Source: an uncultured Capnocytophaga sp.
Lineage (GTDB): Bacteria; Bacteroidota; Bacteroidia; Flavobacteriales; Flavobacteriaceae
NCBI RefSeq assembly: GCF_937936315.1
Contig: NZ_CALGWU010000041.1
Span: forward strand, 62,001-126,000
Direction of reading: 5' to 3'
Length of the DNA stretch: 64,000 nucleotides
Shown: positions 42,036-50,523 of the stretch, in pieces
Layout of the letters: every line of letters starts with the position of its first letter
Position numbering within the stretch: the stretch's first letter is position 1
Position numbers and translations under genes: made by a program
The notes under the pieces: generated by a model
The model's input: the letters and a program-made list of their open reading frames with translations, nothing else
What the model was told of the DNA's origin: nothing
The model's database searches: none

Positions 42036-44240
42036 ATGACGAAATATACCTTACATAAGAACTTATATGGGCACAAGGCTTTGTACTTTTGCGCACTTCT
42101 ACTTATCTGTTACTTATTACCTGCTACTTATTACCTATTGCCTGCCCAAACGCTTCAAGAGATTTGGACTAAGGGCACCTTCTACCCTGAACGTATGTTC
42201 AACCTCAAAGCACTGAAAAACACCCCTCAATACACTGTATTAGAGTACAACCGCGAGAAACGCGCTCAGGAAATCAATCTCTACGATTTTGCAACGCTCA
42301 CCAAAGTGCAAACCCTCTTTCAAACTAACGATAGAGTGAATCGCATTGAGGGTTACGAATTTACTGCCGATGAAAAAAAACTGCTTATTGCCACTCGCAA
42401 AGAGGATATCTACCGCCATTCATTTATAGCTGATTATTTCCTATACGACCTCGCTACTGGCGACCTTAAAAAAGTGAGCGACAAACGCATACAAGTCCCC
42501 ACTTTTTCACCTAACGGCAAACAATTAGCTTTTGTATACGAAAACAACCTCTATTTATACGACCTCGCTACTGGCGAAGAAACCCAAATCACTATCGATG
42601 GACAAAAGAATGCTATTATCAACGGTACTGCCGATTGGGTGTATGAAGAAGAGTTCGGGATTGTGAAACTCTTTGCTTGGAATGCCGATGGCAGTCAGTT
42701 AGCTTTTATACGTTCAGATGAACGCAAAGTCCCTGAATTTTCAATGGACATCTACGGTTACGACCTCTACCCTACCCCTTATAAATTTAAGTATCCTAAA
42801 GCAGGTGAAGCCAATTCGGCAGTGAGTTTGCACATCTATACTGTGGCTAACCAATCGGTAACTGAAATACCGCTCAACGCTTATTATATCCCACGTTTGC
42901 AATGGACAAACGACCCTCACAAACTCACAGTGCAGACCCTCAACCGCCACCAAAACGATTGGCAGTTAGTGCAAGTGAACAGTCACACTAAAGAGACTGC
43001 TACTTTGGTAAAGGAAACCAGCGCTACTTATGTGAGTATCAATAAGGATATACTATTTTTGCCTGATAATAGTTTCATTTACCAATCGGAAAAAGATGGA
43101 TACAACCATTTTTACTATTGCAACGCCAAAGGAAAATTGGTGCGCCAGCTCACTCGTGGCAACTGGGAAGTAACCGATTGTTATGGTTATGACCCTAAAA
43201 CCCAACAGTTGTTCTATCAGTCTACCCAAATAGGTTCTACCCGCCGAGGACTCTACGCAGTGAGCCTCAAAGGCAAAGCCCCTCGCGCACTCTCTACGGA
43301 GGCAGGCACGAACAAAGGCACCTTTAGCGGGGATTTCTCTATGTATATTCACGCTTTTGCGAATGCCACTACCCCTCCGTGCTATACGCTGAACGACACC
43401 AAAAGCGGCAAACAACTCAAAGAAATCATTACCAATACCGAATATACCCAGCGACTCAAAGCGTATAATTTGCCCGAAAAAGAGTTTATGGAACTGAAAA
43501 CTGCCAAAGGCACTTTCAACGCTTATATGCTGAGACCTAAGGATTTCGACCCTAAAAAGCAATACCCCCTATTGATGTACCAATACTCAGGACCTGGCTC
43601 ACAAGAAGTAGCCGACCAATGGTGGGATATGAACGACTTTTGGCACGCATCGCTCACACAAAAAGGCTATATAGTGCTATGTGTAGACGGTAGAGGCACA
43701 GGTTACAAAGGCGCTGATTTTAAGAAATGTACCTATCAGCAATTGGGTAAATATGAAGTTGAAGATCAAGCCGATATCGCTCAGCTCGTAGGCAATTATT
43801 CTTATATCGACAAGAGCAGAATAGGAATATGGGGTTGGAGTTTTGGAGGTTTTATGTCGTCTAACTGTCTGTTTCAAAAAGGCGATATATTTAAAATGGC
43901 AATAGCAGTAGCCCCTGTTACCAATTGGCGTTTTTACGACACTATTTACACCGAGCGTTTTATGCGTACCCCTCAAGAAAATGCCAAGGGTTACGACGAA
44001 AATTCACCCTTGTTTCACGCTGCCAAACTCAAAGGAAAATACCTGCTTATTCACGGTAGTGCCGACGACAATGTACACGTGCAAAACGCAATGGTGCTGA
44101 TAGAAACTTTAGTGAGTTTGCAAAAAGATTTCGATTGGCTCATTTATCCTGATAAGAACCACGGAATTTACGACAACACTGGCAGCACACGCTTTCAGTT
44201 ATACACAAAAATGACGAATTTTATTGAACAAAATTTATAA
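42036..44240 (+). CDS. Dipeptidyl peptidase IV (S9B serine protease)
   Basis: A 734-residue secreted exopeptidase. The beta-propeller (residues about 45-480) has the Glu-Glu substrate anchor in ADWVYEEEFGI. The catalytic domain has the nucleophile in GIWGWSFGGFMSS, the Asp in GSADDNVHVQN and the His in DKNHGIYD. It removes X-Pro or X-Ala dipeptides in the periplasm. The adjoining POT transporter (22 bp downstream) would import them. The signal peptide is unusual: its hydrophobic core is encoded by six perfect-length 7-bp units (42102-42143), and the start codon lies at the edge of another such run. Confidence 0.92.
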   Translation: MTKYTLHKNLYGHKALYFCALLLICYLLPATYYLLPAQTLQEIWTKGTFYPERMFNLKALKNTPQYTVLEYNREKRAQEINLYDFATLTKVQTLFQTNDRVNRIEGYEFTADEKKLLIATRKEDIYRHSFIADYFLYDLATGDLKKVSDKRIQVPTFSPNGKQLAFVYENNLYLYDLATGEETQITIDGQKNAIINGTADWVYEEEFGIVKLFAWNADGSQLAFIRSDERKVPEFSMDIYGYDLYPTPYKFKYPKAGEANSAVSLHIYTVANQSVTEIPLNAYYIPRLQWTNDPHKLTVQTLNRHQNDWQLVQVNSHTKETATLVKETSATYVSINKDILFLPDNSFIYQSEKDGYNHFYYCNAKGKLVRQLTRGNWEVTDCYGYDPKTQQLFYQSTQIGSTRRGLYAVSLKGKAPRALSTEAGTNKGTFSGDFSMYIHAFANATTPPCYTLNDTKSGKQLKEIITNTEYTQRLKAYNLPEKEFMELKTAKGTFNAYMLRPKDFDPKKQYPLLMYQYSGPGSQEVADQWWDMNDFWHASLTQKGYIVLCVDGRGTGYKGADFKKCTYQQLGKYEVEDQADIAQLVGNYSYIDKSRIGIWGWSFGGFMSSNCLFQKGDIFKMAIAVAPVTNWRFYDTIYTERFMRTPQENAKGYDENSPLFHAAKLKGKYLLIHGSADDNVHVQNAMVLIETLVSLQKDFDWLIYPDKNHGIYDNTGSTRFQLYTKMTNFIEQNL
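42102..42143 (+). repeat. Heptamer array inside the DPP IV signal peptide
   Basis: Six consecutive 7-mers of the type GTTACTT and ATTACCT. Because 21 nt equals 7 codons, the translation repeats with a 7-residue period (YLLPATY, YLLPAQT). Confidence 0.75.
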
Positions 44241-44262
44241 ACAAACCTTAATTTATTAATAA

Positions 44263-45666
44263 ATGAATACAAACGTAGAAAATGAGAAGAAAAAGCACCC
44301 TAAGGGGCTTTATTTGGTGTTCCTAACAGGGATGTGGGAGCGTTTCAGTTACTATGGAATGCGCGGTATCTTGATGTTATACCTCACCAAAACGTGGCTT
44401 GAAGGCGGTTTAGCTTTTGATCCTGCCACCGCAAGTTTGATCTATGGTTTTGCCACCGGTCTCACCTATTTCACCCCACTGATTGGCGGATGGATAGCCG
44501 ATAACTTCTTAGGACAACGCAAATCGGTGTTGTTAGGAGGATTTATAATGTTCTTGGGTGAGGCAGCCCTCTTCGCTTGGACGAGCCACGCAGGACTTTA
44601 TTTAGGACTCTTCCTACTCATCATCGGTAATGGATTCTTCAAACCAAATATTTCAGCCTTAGTAGGAGGACTCTATGAATCAGGAGATAAACGCCTTGAC
44701 TCAGCTTTCTCTATTTTCTATATGGGTATCAACTTGGGGGCTTTCTTAGCGCCTCTTATCACTGGACTCCTCACCGACAATATCTTTGCTTCAACCGCTA
44801 TTGATCCTAACACGGGTGAAGTAGCGATGTCGTTTGGTTATAAATTCGGTTTTGGAGCAGCAGCTATAGGGATGCTCATCGGTGAATTGATATTTATTTT
44901 ATTTGCACAGAAATATTTAGGAAACCTCGGTTTAAAACCTAAAGGTGGCATGAAAAAAGCTGTAGAAGTTTCGGAAACTGAAGCCCACAAACCACTTACC
45001 AAAGAAGAAAAAGAGCGCATTACAGTTATCTTTATTTACTTCTTCTTTGCTATCTTCTTCTTTGCAGGCTTTGAACAAGCTGGATCTTCACTAACCCTCT
45101 ACACCGATAGTTACATTAATCGCGTGGTAGGTAGCTTTGAAATTCCTACCGCTTGGTTCCAATCAGTAAACCCATTGTTTATTGTATTGCTAGCGCCAGT
45201 ATTTGCATCATTCTGGGGTACTAAAATGGGGCAACGCCTTACTACACCTTTCAAAATGGGATTAGGTATGATCCTTCTTGGGGTAGGGTTCTTCTTTATG
45301 CTCGGTGCCGTGTATGAGCGCGGTGGCGCTATAGGGGTAGACCCTAAAGATGTAGCTGTAAAAGCTAGCTTGGCGTGGTTAGTGCTTACTTACCTCACAC
45401 ACACTATTGGTGAGTTATGCTTATCGCCTGTAGGACTTTCTACCGTTACCAAACTTTCACCTCCTCGTTTAGCTGGTATCTTGATGGGAGTTTGGATGAT
45501 GGCAGCCTTCTTTGCTAATGCTGCAGGAGGAATAATCGCTTCTTATGTAGAAAAACTCGGCGCGAGTGTAGTATTTGCAGGTGTATCAGGCTTTGTAATC
45601 CTCTGTGGTTTAACAATGATATTACTCAACAAAAAACTCCAAGCAATGATGCACGGAGTAAAATAG
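44263..45666 (+). CDS. POT/PTR-family proton-coupled di/tripeptide transporter
   Basis: A 467-residue MFS transporter with 14 or so membrane helices and the PTR signatures WERFSYYGMRGILMLYLT (the ExxERFxYY proton-coupling motif), GGWIADNFLGQRKSVLLGG and FSIFYMGINLGAFLAPLI. It imports di- and tripeptides with protons. It is placed directly after DPP IV on the same transcript, so secreted dipeptide release and uptake are linked. A terminator follows. Confidence 0.93.
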   Translation: MNTNVENEKKKHPKGLYLVFLTGMWERFSYYGMRGILMLYLTKTWLEGGLAFDPATASLIYGFATGLTYFTPLIGGWIADNFLGQRKSVLLGGFIMFLGEAALFAWTSHAGLYLGLFLLIIGNGFFKPNISALVGGLYESGDKRLDSAFSIFYMGINLGAFLAPLITGLLTDNIFASTAIDPNTGEVAMSFGYKFGFGAAAIGMLIGELIFILFAQKYLGNLGLKPKGGMKKAVEVSETEAHKPLTKEEKERITVIFIYFFFAIFFFAGFEQAGSSLTLYTDSYINRVVGSFEIPTAWFQSVNPLFIVLLAPVFASFWGTKMGQRLTTPFKMGLGMILLGVGFFFMLGAVYERGGAIGVDPKDVAVKASLAWLVLTYLTHTIGELCLSPVGLSTVTKLSPPRLAGILMGVWMMAAFFANAAGGIIASYVEKLGASVVFAGVSGFVILCGLTMILLNKKLQAMMHGVK

Positions 45667-45704
45667 TACGAGCCGTACAGGCACAAGCAGGTACGAACTA
45701 TAAT

Positions 45705-45737
45705 AAAAAAGCTGTTCTATTTTAGAACAGCCTTTTT
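45705..45737 (+). terminator. Terminator after the peptide transporter gene
   Basis: GGCTGTTCTA-type stem (GCTGTTCTA / TAGAACAGC) with a 3-nt loop and six T. Confidence 0.88.
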
Positions 45738-45855
45738 TATTTACCTATAAGTTTTTCTTCTGATTTTTCTTTTTTATATCAGAAATCTTTCGTAATTTTA
45801 CCGCGATTTTTTGTAATTCCTAATTCCTATTTTCTAATGACTAACAATAATAATT

Positions 45856-47247
45856 ATGACAAAATTTAGAACAGAATCAGACCTTATCGGTGATTTGCAA
45901 GTGCCTGCCGATGCTTATTATGGTGTGCAAACTCAGCGCGCTATCGAGAATTTCCGCATCACCGGCACTAAAATGGGTGACTATCCCGCTTTTGTAAAAG
46001 CTATCGGCTATGTGAAACTCGCTGCGGCTCAAACTAATCACGCTTTGGGGTTATTACCCGATACACTCCTCAAACCTATTAGTGAGGCTTGTAAAGAAGT
46101 CATCGACGGTAAGTTCGACAGTCAGTTTCCTGTAGATATGATTCAAGGGGGAGCAGGTACTTCGGTGAATATGAATGCTAATGAAGTGATTGCTAACCGC
46201 GCTTTAGAGCTTATGGGCTATGAAAAAGGGGATTATCCGCACTGCTCACCTAACGACCACGTGAACCAATCGCAATCTACTAACGATGCTTACCCTACCA
46301 CCGTGAAATTAGCGGTGATTATGATGAATAAATCTCTCATCAAGAAATTGCAATCACTCATCGAGGCTTTCCGCAAAAAAGGACAAGAGTTCGCTGATGT
46401 AATTAAAATGGGGCGTACCCAATTACAAGATGCAGTACCTATGACTCTCGGTCAAGAGTTTGAGGCTTTTGCAGCCAACTTAGAAGAGGAAATCGCTCGT
46501 TTGCAAAGCAATGCCAATCTTTTCTTGGAAATCAATATGGGAGGAACGGCTATCGGCACAGGACTCAATGCGCCTAAAGGCTATGCCAAACTATGCGCTG
46601 AGAACTTAGCAAAACTCACTGGCGATGCTTTTGTAACTGCTGCCAACCTCGTAGAGGCTACTCCTGATACTGGTTCTTACGTGATTTACTCATCGGCATT
46701 GAAACGTATGGCGGTGAAACTCTCTAAAATTTGTAACGACTTGCGTTTGCTCTCTTCAGGACCTCGTGCAGGACTCAATGAAATCAATCTTCCTGCTATG
46801 CAACCAGGTTCGTCTATTATGCCAGGAAAAGTAAATCCTGTAATCCCCGAAGTAGTGAACCAAGTGTGCTACAAGGTGATAGGCAACGACCTTACTGTTA
46901 CTTTTGCTGCCGAGGCTGGTCAGTTGCAATTGAATGTAATGGAGCCTGTGTTGTGCCAAAGCATTATAGAATCAATCGTATTCTTAGAACGCGCTATTGA
47001 TACTTTGCGCACTAAATGTGTGGAAGGCATCACTGCCAACCGCGAGGTGTGCCTCAATATGGTGAAAAATAGCATTGGTATTGTAACAGCTCTCAACCCA
47101 CATATCGGTTATAAGAACAGTACCAAAATTGCCAAAGAAGCCTTACAAATAGGTAAATCAGTTTATGATTTGGTGTTAGCACACGGATTGCTCTCTAAAG
47201 AGAAATTAGATGAAGTGTTAGACCCTAAAAATATGCTACACAATTAG
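45856..47247 (+). CDS. aspA: Aspartate ammonia-lyase
   Basis: A 463-residue member of the fumarase/aspartase superfamily. Aspartase-type segments are FPVDMIQGGAGTSVNMNANE, NDHVNQSQSTNDAYPTTVKL and GRTQLQDAVPMTLGQEFEAF. The mobile catalytic loop is GSSIMPGKVNPVIPEV with the catalytic Ser. It deaminates aspartate to fumarate, which can feed fumarate respiration or the TCA cycle and fits growth on peptides supplied by the upstream DPP IV/POT pair. It has its own leader with TAATTCC-type heptamers and a terminator after it. Class II fumarase is the alternative, but the motifs favour aspartase. Confidence 0.9.
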   Translation: MTKFRTESDLIGDLQVPADAYYGVQTQRAIENFRITGTKMGDYPAFVKAIGYVKLAAAQTNHALGLLPDTLLKPISEACKEVIDGKFDSQFPVDMIQGGAGTSVNMNANEVIANRALELMGYEKGDYPHCSPNDHVNQSQSTNDAYPTTVKLAVIMMNKSLIKKLQSLIEAFRKKGQEFADVIKMGRTQLQDAVPMTLGQEFEAFAANLEEEIARLQSNANLFLEINMGGTAIGTGLNAPKGYAKLCAENLAKLTGDAFVTAANLVEATPDTGSYVIYSSALKRMAVKLSKICNDLRLLSSGPRAGLNEINLPAMQPGSSIMPGKVNPVIPEVVNQVCYKVIGNDLTVTFAAEAGQLQLNVMEPVLCQSIIESIVFLERAIDTLRTKCVEGITANREVCLNMVKNSIGIVTALNPHIGYKNSTKIAKEALQIGKSVYDLVLAHGLLSKEKLDEVLDPKNMLHN

Positions 47248-47273
47248 GTAATTAGCAAATTTGGAATTTAAAA

Positions 47274-47306
47274 GAGGCTGCTCATTATTTGGGCAGCCTT
47301 TTTAGT
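47274..47306 (+). terminator. Terminator after aspA
   Basis: AGGCTGC / GCAGCCT stem with an 11-nt loop followed by five T. Confidence 0.82.
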
Positions 47307-47341
47307 TTTATTGAGGCTGTACGAAAAAGTTTTATTTATGT

Positions 47342-47360
47342 GGGCGTTTGCAAAACGCCC
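47342..47360. repeat. GGGCGTTT hairpin, copy C
   Basis: GGGCGTTT, GCA, AAACGCCC. The flank CGAAAAAGTTTTATT just before it is shared with the cluster at 50377-50391, so the repeat unit is longer than the hairpin. Confidence 0.75.
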
Positions 47361-47403
47361 GTACATAACATACTTCAAAGATTATTAATAATCAGAGTAA
47401 TCA

Positions 47404-47450
47404 ACTTTGCCAAAGGTGCGAGCCGCACAGGCAGGGAACTTTGGCAAACT
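47404..47450. repeat. 47-bp inverted-repeat element, copy 3
   Basis: Arms ACTTTGCCAAAGGT and ACTTTGGCAAACT. Its loop GCGAGCCGCACAGGC matches the reverse complement of the loop of copy 2 at 18024-18042 at most positions, so the two are homologous copies in opposite orientation. Confidence 0.75.
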
Positions 47451-47457
47451 GTAGCGC

Positions 47458-48288
47458 CTATTCGATATACAAATACAACTGCAAGCGGGCAATCCGTTCT
47501 TTATCAAACCCTTCGATTTGCAAAAGGTCGTCAAAAGATTTGATAGCACCGAGTTCTGAGCGCAACCCTACAATCTTTTTGCCTTCGCCGTATTTCACAT
47601 AGGGTATTTTGCTCAGTTCATACATATTGAGCGCATTGATGTTCTTTTTCTCAATCACGGGAGCGGTTTGTACCTCAAAACGTTCGGCTACACGCTGGTA
47701 GACCTCTTTGTCAAGTCCGTATACCTCAGCTACTTGGTCGATATAGGTAAAGCCGTGCAGTTTGTCGCGGTATTTCAAGATGCGGTTAGAAAATCCCTCG
47801 CCTATGCCGTAGATTTTCATCAGCGCTTCGGCAGTTGCCGTGTTGATATCTTGTTTAGGAAAATGTTTAGAAGAGGCATACTCATAGTTATAAGCAGTTG
47901 TTTTGCGATTGTTCACCCAGTCGGGGAATTTGAAAGAAGGGGCAATCTTAGCGAGCAAACTATCCGAAACACCCGTTACTTGCTGGAATTCTCGAGCAGA
48001 ATTTACATACCTATTCTGTGCGCGAAAGGCTTGCAAACGGTCGATTTGCTCTGGAGTAAGCCCCAGTTTGAAGCCTTTATAATCGGTGATAAAATTAGGG
48101 TTAAAGGGATAGATGGTATCCTTTTTAAGGGCAGTTGCGATCGCCCTTAGTGAATCCATTTCGCGGTAGCCCAGCGTAGTTTCTACGGGAGTAAAAGTAT
48201 GGCGGAATTCACAGTTGCGAAAGGCGAATTGCAGTGCGACAATAATAACGAGGAGCAGTATAACTCCTCGGGTTTGTTGGCGGTTCAT
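47458..48288 (-). CDS. ComEA-like helix-hairpin-helix DNA-binding protein, membrane-anchored
   Basis: A 276-residue protein with an N-terminal membrane segment (GVILLLVIIVALQFAF) followed by repeated helix-hairpin-helix units. Examples are DINTATAEALMKIYGIGEGF (about residue 145), NINALNMYELSKIPYVKYGEG and the end unit LLQIEGFDKERIARLQ. HhH repeats of this type bind DNA, and ComEA-like proteins serve periplasmic DNA uptake, although Bacteroidota members are not tested. It follows rlmB by 19 bp; that gap is a CTCTAAC-type heptamer run. Confidence 0.82.
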   Translation of the reverse strand: MNRQQTRGVILLLVIIVALQFAFRNCEFRHTFTPVETTLGYREMDSLRAIATALKKDTIYPFNPNFITDYKGFKLGLTPEQIDRLQAFRAQNRYVNSAREFQQVTGVSDSLLAKIAPSFKFPDWVNNRKTTAYNYEYASSKHFPKQDINTATAEALMKIYGIGEGFSNRILKYRDKLHGFTYIDQVAEVYGLDKEVYQRVAERFEVQTAPVIEKKNINALNMYELSKIPYVKYGEGKKIVGLRSELGAIKSFDDLLQIEGFDKERIARLQLYLYIE

Positions 48289-48307
48289 TGGTGTTAGAGG
48301 TTAGGAG

Positions 48308-49045
48308 TTAGAGGCGTTGTTTGAGAACTTCGTACAAGAAGACGGCACAAGCTACAGAAACGTTTAGCGAACTGATATCGCCTACCATTGGCAATTTGGC
48401 TTTGCTATCTACTACCTTCAACACAGCAGACGATACACCCACATCTTCAGCTCCCATCACAATAGCGGTAGGCACGGTAAAATCTTCGGTGTATAGCAAT
48501 TGGTTTGTCTTTTCGGTCGCTGCTACTACCCTGATGCCACTGCCTTGCAGGTAATACACAGCATCTACGAGGTTTTCGACCTTGCAAATAGGTACGCGAA
48601 ACACAGCTCCAGCCGAGGTTTTGACAGTATCGGCGGTGATGCTCACACTACCACGTTTAGGAATGATAATCCCTGAAACGCCTGTACACTCTGCCGTGCG
48701 GATAATCGCACCAAAATTGCGCACATCCGAGAGGTGGTCTAACACAAGAAAAAGCGGTGTGGCTCCGCTTTCGGTAACCGAAATCACCAAATCCTCAAAA
48801 TTGTGATAATCTACGGGGGAAAGATTTGCCACTACCCCTTGGTGGTTTTTCTTGGTAAGGCGGTTCAGCTTCTCAACGGGCACATACTGCACTGGCACTT
48901 GGGCTGCTTGCAGTAGGGGCATTAACTCTTTAGACAAACCACCTTGTAAGCCTTTTTGCAAAAAGACTTTATCGATGGTTTTGCCTGCTTTGAGGGCTTC
49001 TATCAGGGCACGAATGCCGTATATTTGGGTTTCTTGTTCTTGCAT
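48308..49045 (-). CDS. rlmB: 23S rRNA (guanosine-2'-O-)-methyltransferase RlmB
   Basis: A 245-residue SpoU/TrmH-family methyltransferase. The N-terminal substrate-binding domain (YGIRALIEALKAGKTIDKVF) is followed by the knotted SAM domain with motif 1 LVLDHLSDVRNFGAIIRTAE, motif 2 IVMGAEDVGVS and motif 3 LPMVGDISSLNVSVACAVFL. It should 2'-O-methylate G2251 of 23S rRNA. It probably forms a two-gene unit with the helix-hairpin-helix protein. Confidence 0.92.
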   Translation of the reverse strand: MQEQETQIYGIRALIEALKAGKTIDKVFLQKGLQGGLSKELMPLLQAAQVPVQYVPVEKLNRLTKKNHQGVVANLSPVDYHNFEDLVISVTESGATPLFLVLDHLSDVRNFGAIIRTAECTGVSGIIIPKRGSVSITADTVKTSAGAVFRVPICKVENLVDAVYYLQGSGIRVVAATEKTNQLLYTEDFTVPTAIVMGAEDVGVSSAVLKVVDSKAKLPMVGDISSLNVSVACAVFLYEVLKQRL

Positions 49046-49154
49046 ATTGTAGTACGACTAGCGTTTATTTTTATGGTTATTCTAAATTTGTGGCAAAAAT
49101 ACTAAAAACTTCTTCTTTGTGCAAATGAATAATTTTTAAATAGTTCCCGAGCTA

Positions 49155-49940
49155 CTATTTTTCTTCTTTTTGGTAATACCGCACCCAATCTATGTACATT
49201 TTTACGGGCTTTTTGAAGGGTTTTACTTCTCCTACCCAACTGCCACCAAGTTGCATATCAATTAGCAGGTAGTAAGGTTCTTGTGCAAAAGGATATTGCC
49301 CTTCGGAATCTTTTTCGGGTATACGCGGGTAAGTGAGTGAAAGACTATCGTTTACATAAAGACGTACCGCCTCCTCATCCCATTCTACAGCATATACATT
49401 GTAATCAGTGGGGCAAATGGGGGCTGTTGCTGAGTGTTTGGGGTACTCCGTATTGCCTTTCTGAGTGTAGGGCGAATGTACGGTTTGGTATACAAAAGCA
49501 TCGTGGTTGAGGCGCTCAAGAATGTCAATTTCACCTCCTTTAGGCCATTTAATACTTTGGGGAAGCATCCAAATGGCAGGCCAAGAACCTTGTACACCCT
49601 CTAACTTACAGCGCACTTCTATCCTCCCAAAAGTAAAATACATCTTGCCTTTGGTAAAAACACCTCCGGTAATGTACTGATTAGGGTCGGTTTTGCGGTG
49701 TGGGTTGGGTTTGCCCGACAAAATGAGGTTGCCTTTTTTAATTTTAAACAGACTTTTGTCATCGCTCATTGTATTGCACCAATCAACCTTTTCACAACGG
49801 GGAATTTTAGACCATACAGCCGTTGAAAAGATATCTTTGCGATTAAAATCATCTTCCCATACCAATTGCCACGCAGTTGGGGTTTGCGAATAAGTTTTGG
49901 CAATAGTAACTAAAACTATGAATAATAATACTTTTTTCAT
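49155..49940 (-). CDS. Secreted GH16 beta-glucanase
   Basis: A 261-residue glycoside hydrolase of family 16 with a signal peptide (cleavage near residue 18). The catalytic motif is GGEIDILERLNHD (ExDxxE, about residues 135-147), with WPAIWMLPQSIKWPKGG just before it. This group cleaves beta-1,3 or beta-1,3-1,4 glucans such as laminarin or yeast glucan. There is no binding module and no SusCD pair beside it. The late residues LIDMQLGGSWVG and MYIDWVRYYQ complete the jelly-roll. Confidence 0.9.
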   Translation of the reverse strand: MKKVLLFIVLVTIAKTYSQTPTAWQLVWEDDFNRKDIFSTAVWSKIPRCEKVDWCNTMSDDKSLFKIKKGNLILSGKPNPHRKTDPNQYITGGVFTKGKMYFTFGRIEVRCKLEGVQGSWPAIWMLPQSIKWPKGGEIDILERLNHDAFVYQTVHSPYTQKGNTEYPKHSATAPICPTDYNVYAVEWDEEAVRLYVNDSLSLTYPRIPEKDSEGQYPFAQEPYYLLIDMQLGGSWVGEVKPFKKPVKMYIDWVRYYQKEEK

Positions 49941-50005
49941 TCCATTTTTATTAAAAGCCTACGAATTTTCACAAATTTTGGACTACATACTTCTTACCTC
50001 TTACC

Positions 50006-50326
50006 TCAACAAAACTCCCATTCTAATTGGTTTTTGGGATTTTCGGCTTCCCAATAGCGTTTCCACTGCTCTAAATCGGCAGTAATTTCGTGATAAACAG
50101 GCAGTTTTTTCAGGGCTCCACTGCGCATAAAAAGTATTTTTATCTTGCGATGCCCTACATCCGATGAAAATATATGCCACATCGTATCATTGATATGAGG
50201 CTCCTGACCGGTATGAATGAAAAAAGCATCGTTGAGTGCCTCTATAAAACCTATATAGGTTCTGCACTTACTCGCCTCTACCATCGCGATATATTCTTTT
50301 TCTTCTTCAAAAGGAAAATCTTTCAT
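50006..50326 (-). CDS. Small acidic protein, possibly barstar-like
   Basis: A 106-residue soluble protein from the ATG at 50326. Its order (TYIGFIEALNDAF, then NDTMWHIFSSD, then a hydrophobic strand KIKILFMRSG and a helix) vaguely follows barstar, the inhibitor of secreted RNases, where a helix with LDALWD faces the enzyme. The similarity is weak and could be chance. No RNase or polymorphic toxin gene is adjacent. Both flanks are repeat-rich. Treat it as unknown unless a profile search supports barstar. Confidence 0.45.
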   Translation of the reverse strand: MKDFPFEEEKEYIAMVEASKCRTYIGFIEALNDAFFIHTGQEPHINDTMWHIFSSDVGHRKIKILFMRSGALKKLPVYHEITADLEQWKRYWEAENPKNQLEWEFC

Positions 50327-50390
50327 AATTATAGTCAAACAAAAATAAATTGTGAATAAATCGTAGCCCCCTGCCCGAAAAGTTTTATTA

Positions 50391-50468
50391 GTGCGGGCGT
50401 TTGCAAAACTTATTGGCGTGGGCGTTTGCAAAACTTATTGGTGCGGGCGTTTGCAAAACGCCCCTACA
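50391..50468. repeat. GGGCGTTTGCAAAAC repeat cluster, two truncated and one full copy
   Basis: Three copies in tandem start near 50391, 50417 and 50442, with a unit of about 26 bp. The first two have TTATTGG in place of the second hairpin arm; the third is complete (GGGCGTTT, GCA, AAACGCCC). Confidence 0.8.
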
Positions 50469-50470
50469 GC

Positions 50471-50523
50471 ACTGACCCCTGATACCTGATACCTGATACC
50501 TGAAACCTAAATCCTGACCCCTA
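50471..50523. repeat. Heptamer array overlapping the serine hydrolase 3' end
   Basis: Plus strand shows repeated 7-mers such as CCTGATA and CCTGAAA. The serine hydrolase stop codon (TAG, 50509-50507) and its last codons lie inside it. Confidence 0.8.

Noticed and set aside
47289..47543. 84-codon plus-strand frame after aspA
   Set aside because: It crosses a terminator, a hairpin and a 47-bp repeat and ends inside the opposite gene; not a protein gene.
50006..50326. Barstar-RNase immunity gene
   Set aside because: The similarity is weak and no RNase or toxin gene adjoins; kept only as a tentative note in the feature.
50391..50523. Possible CRISPR array
   Set aside because: Units are contiguous without unique spacers of constant length; they are tandem and palindromic intergenic repeats, and no cas genes are present.
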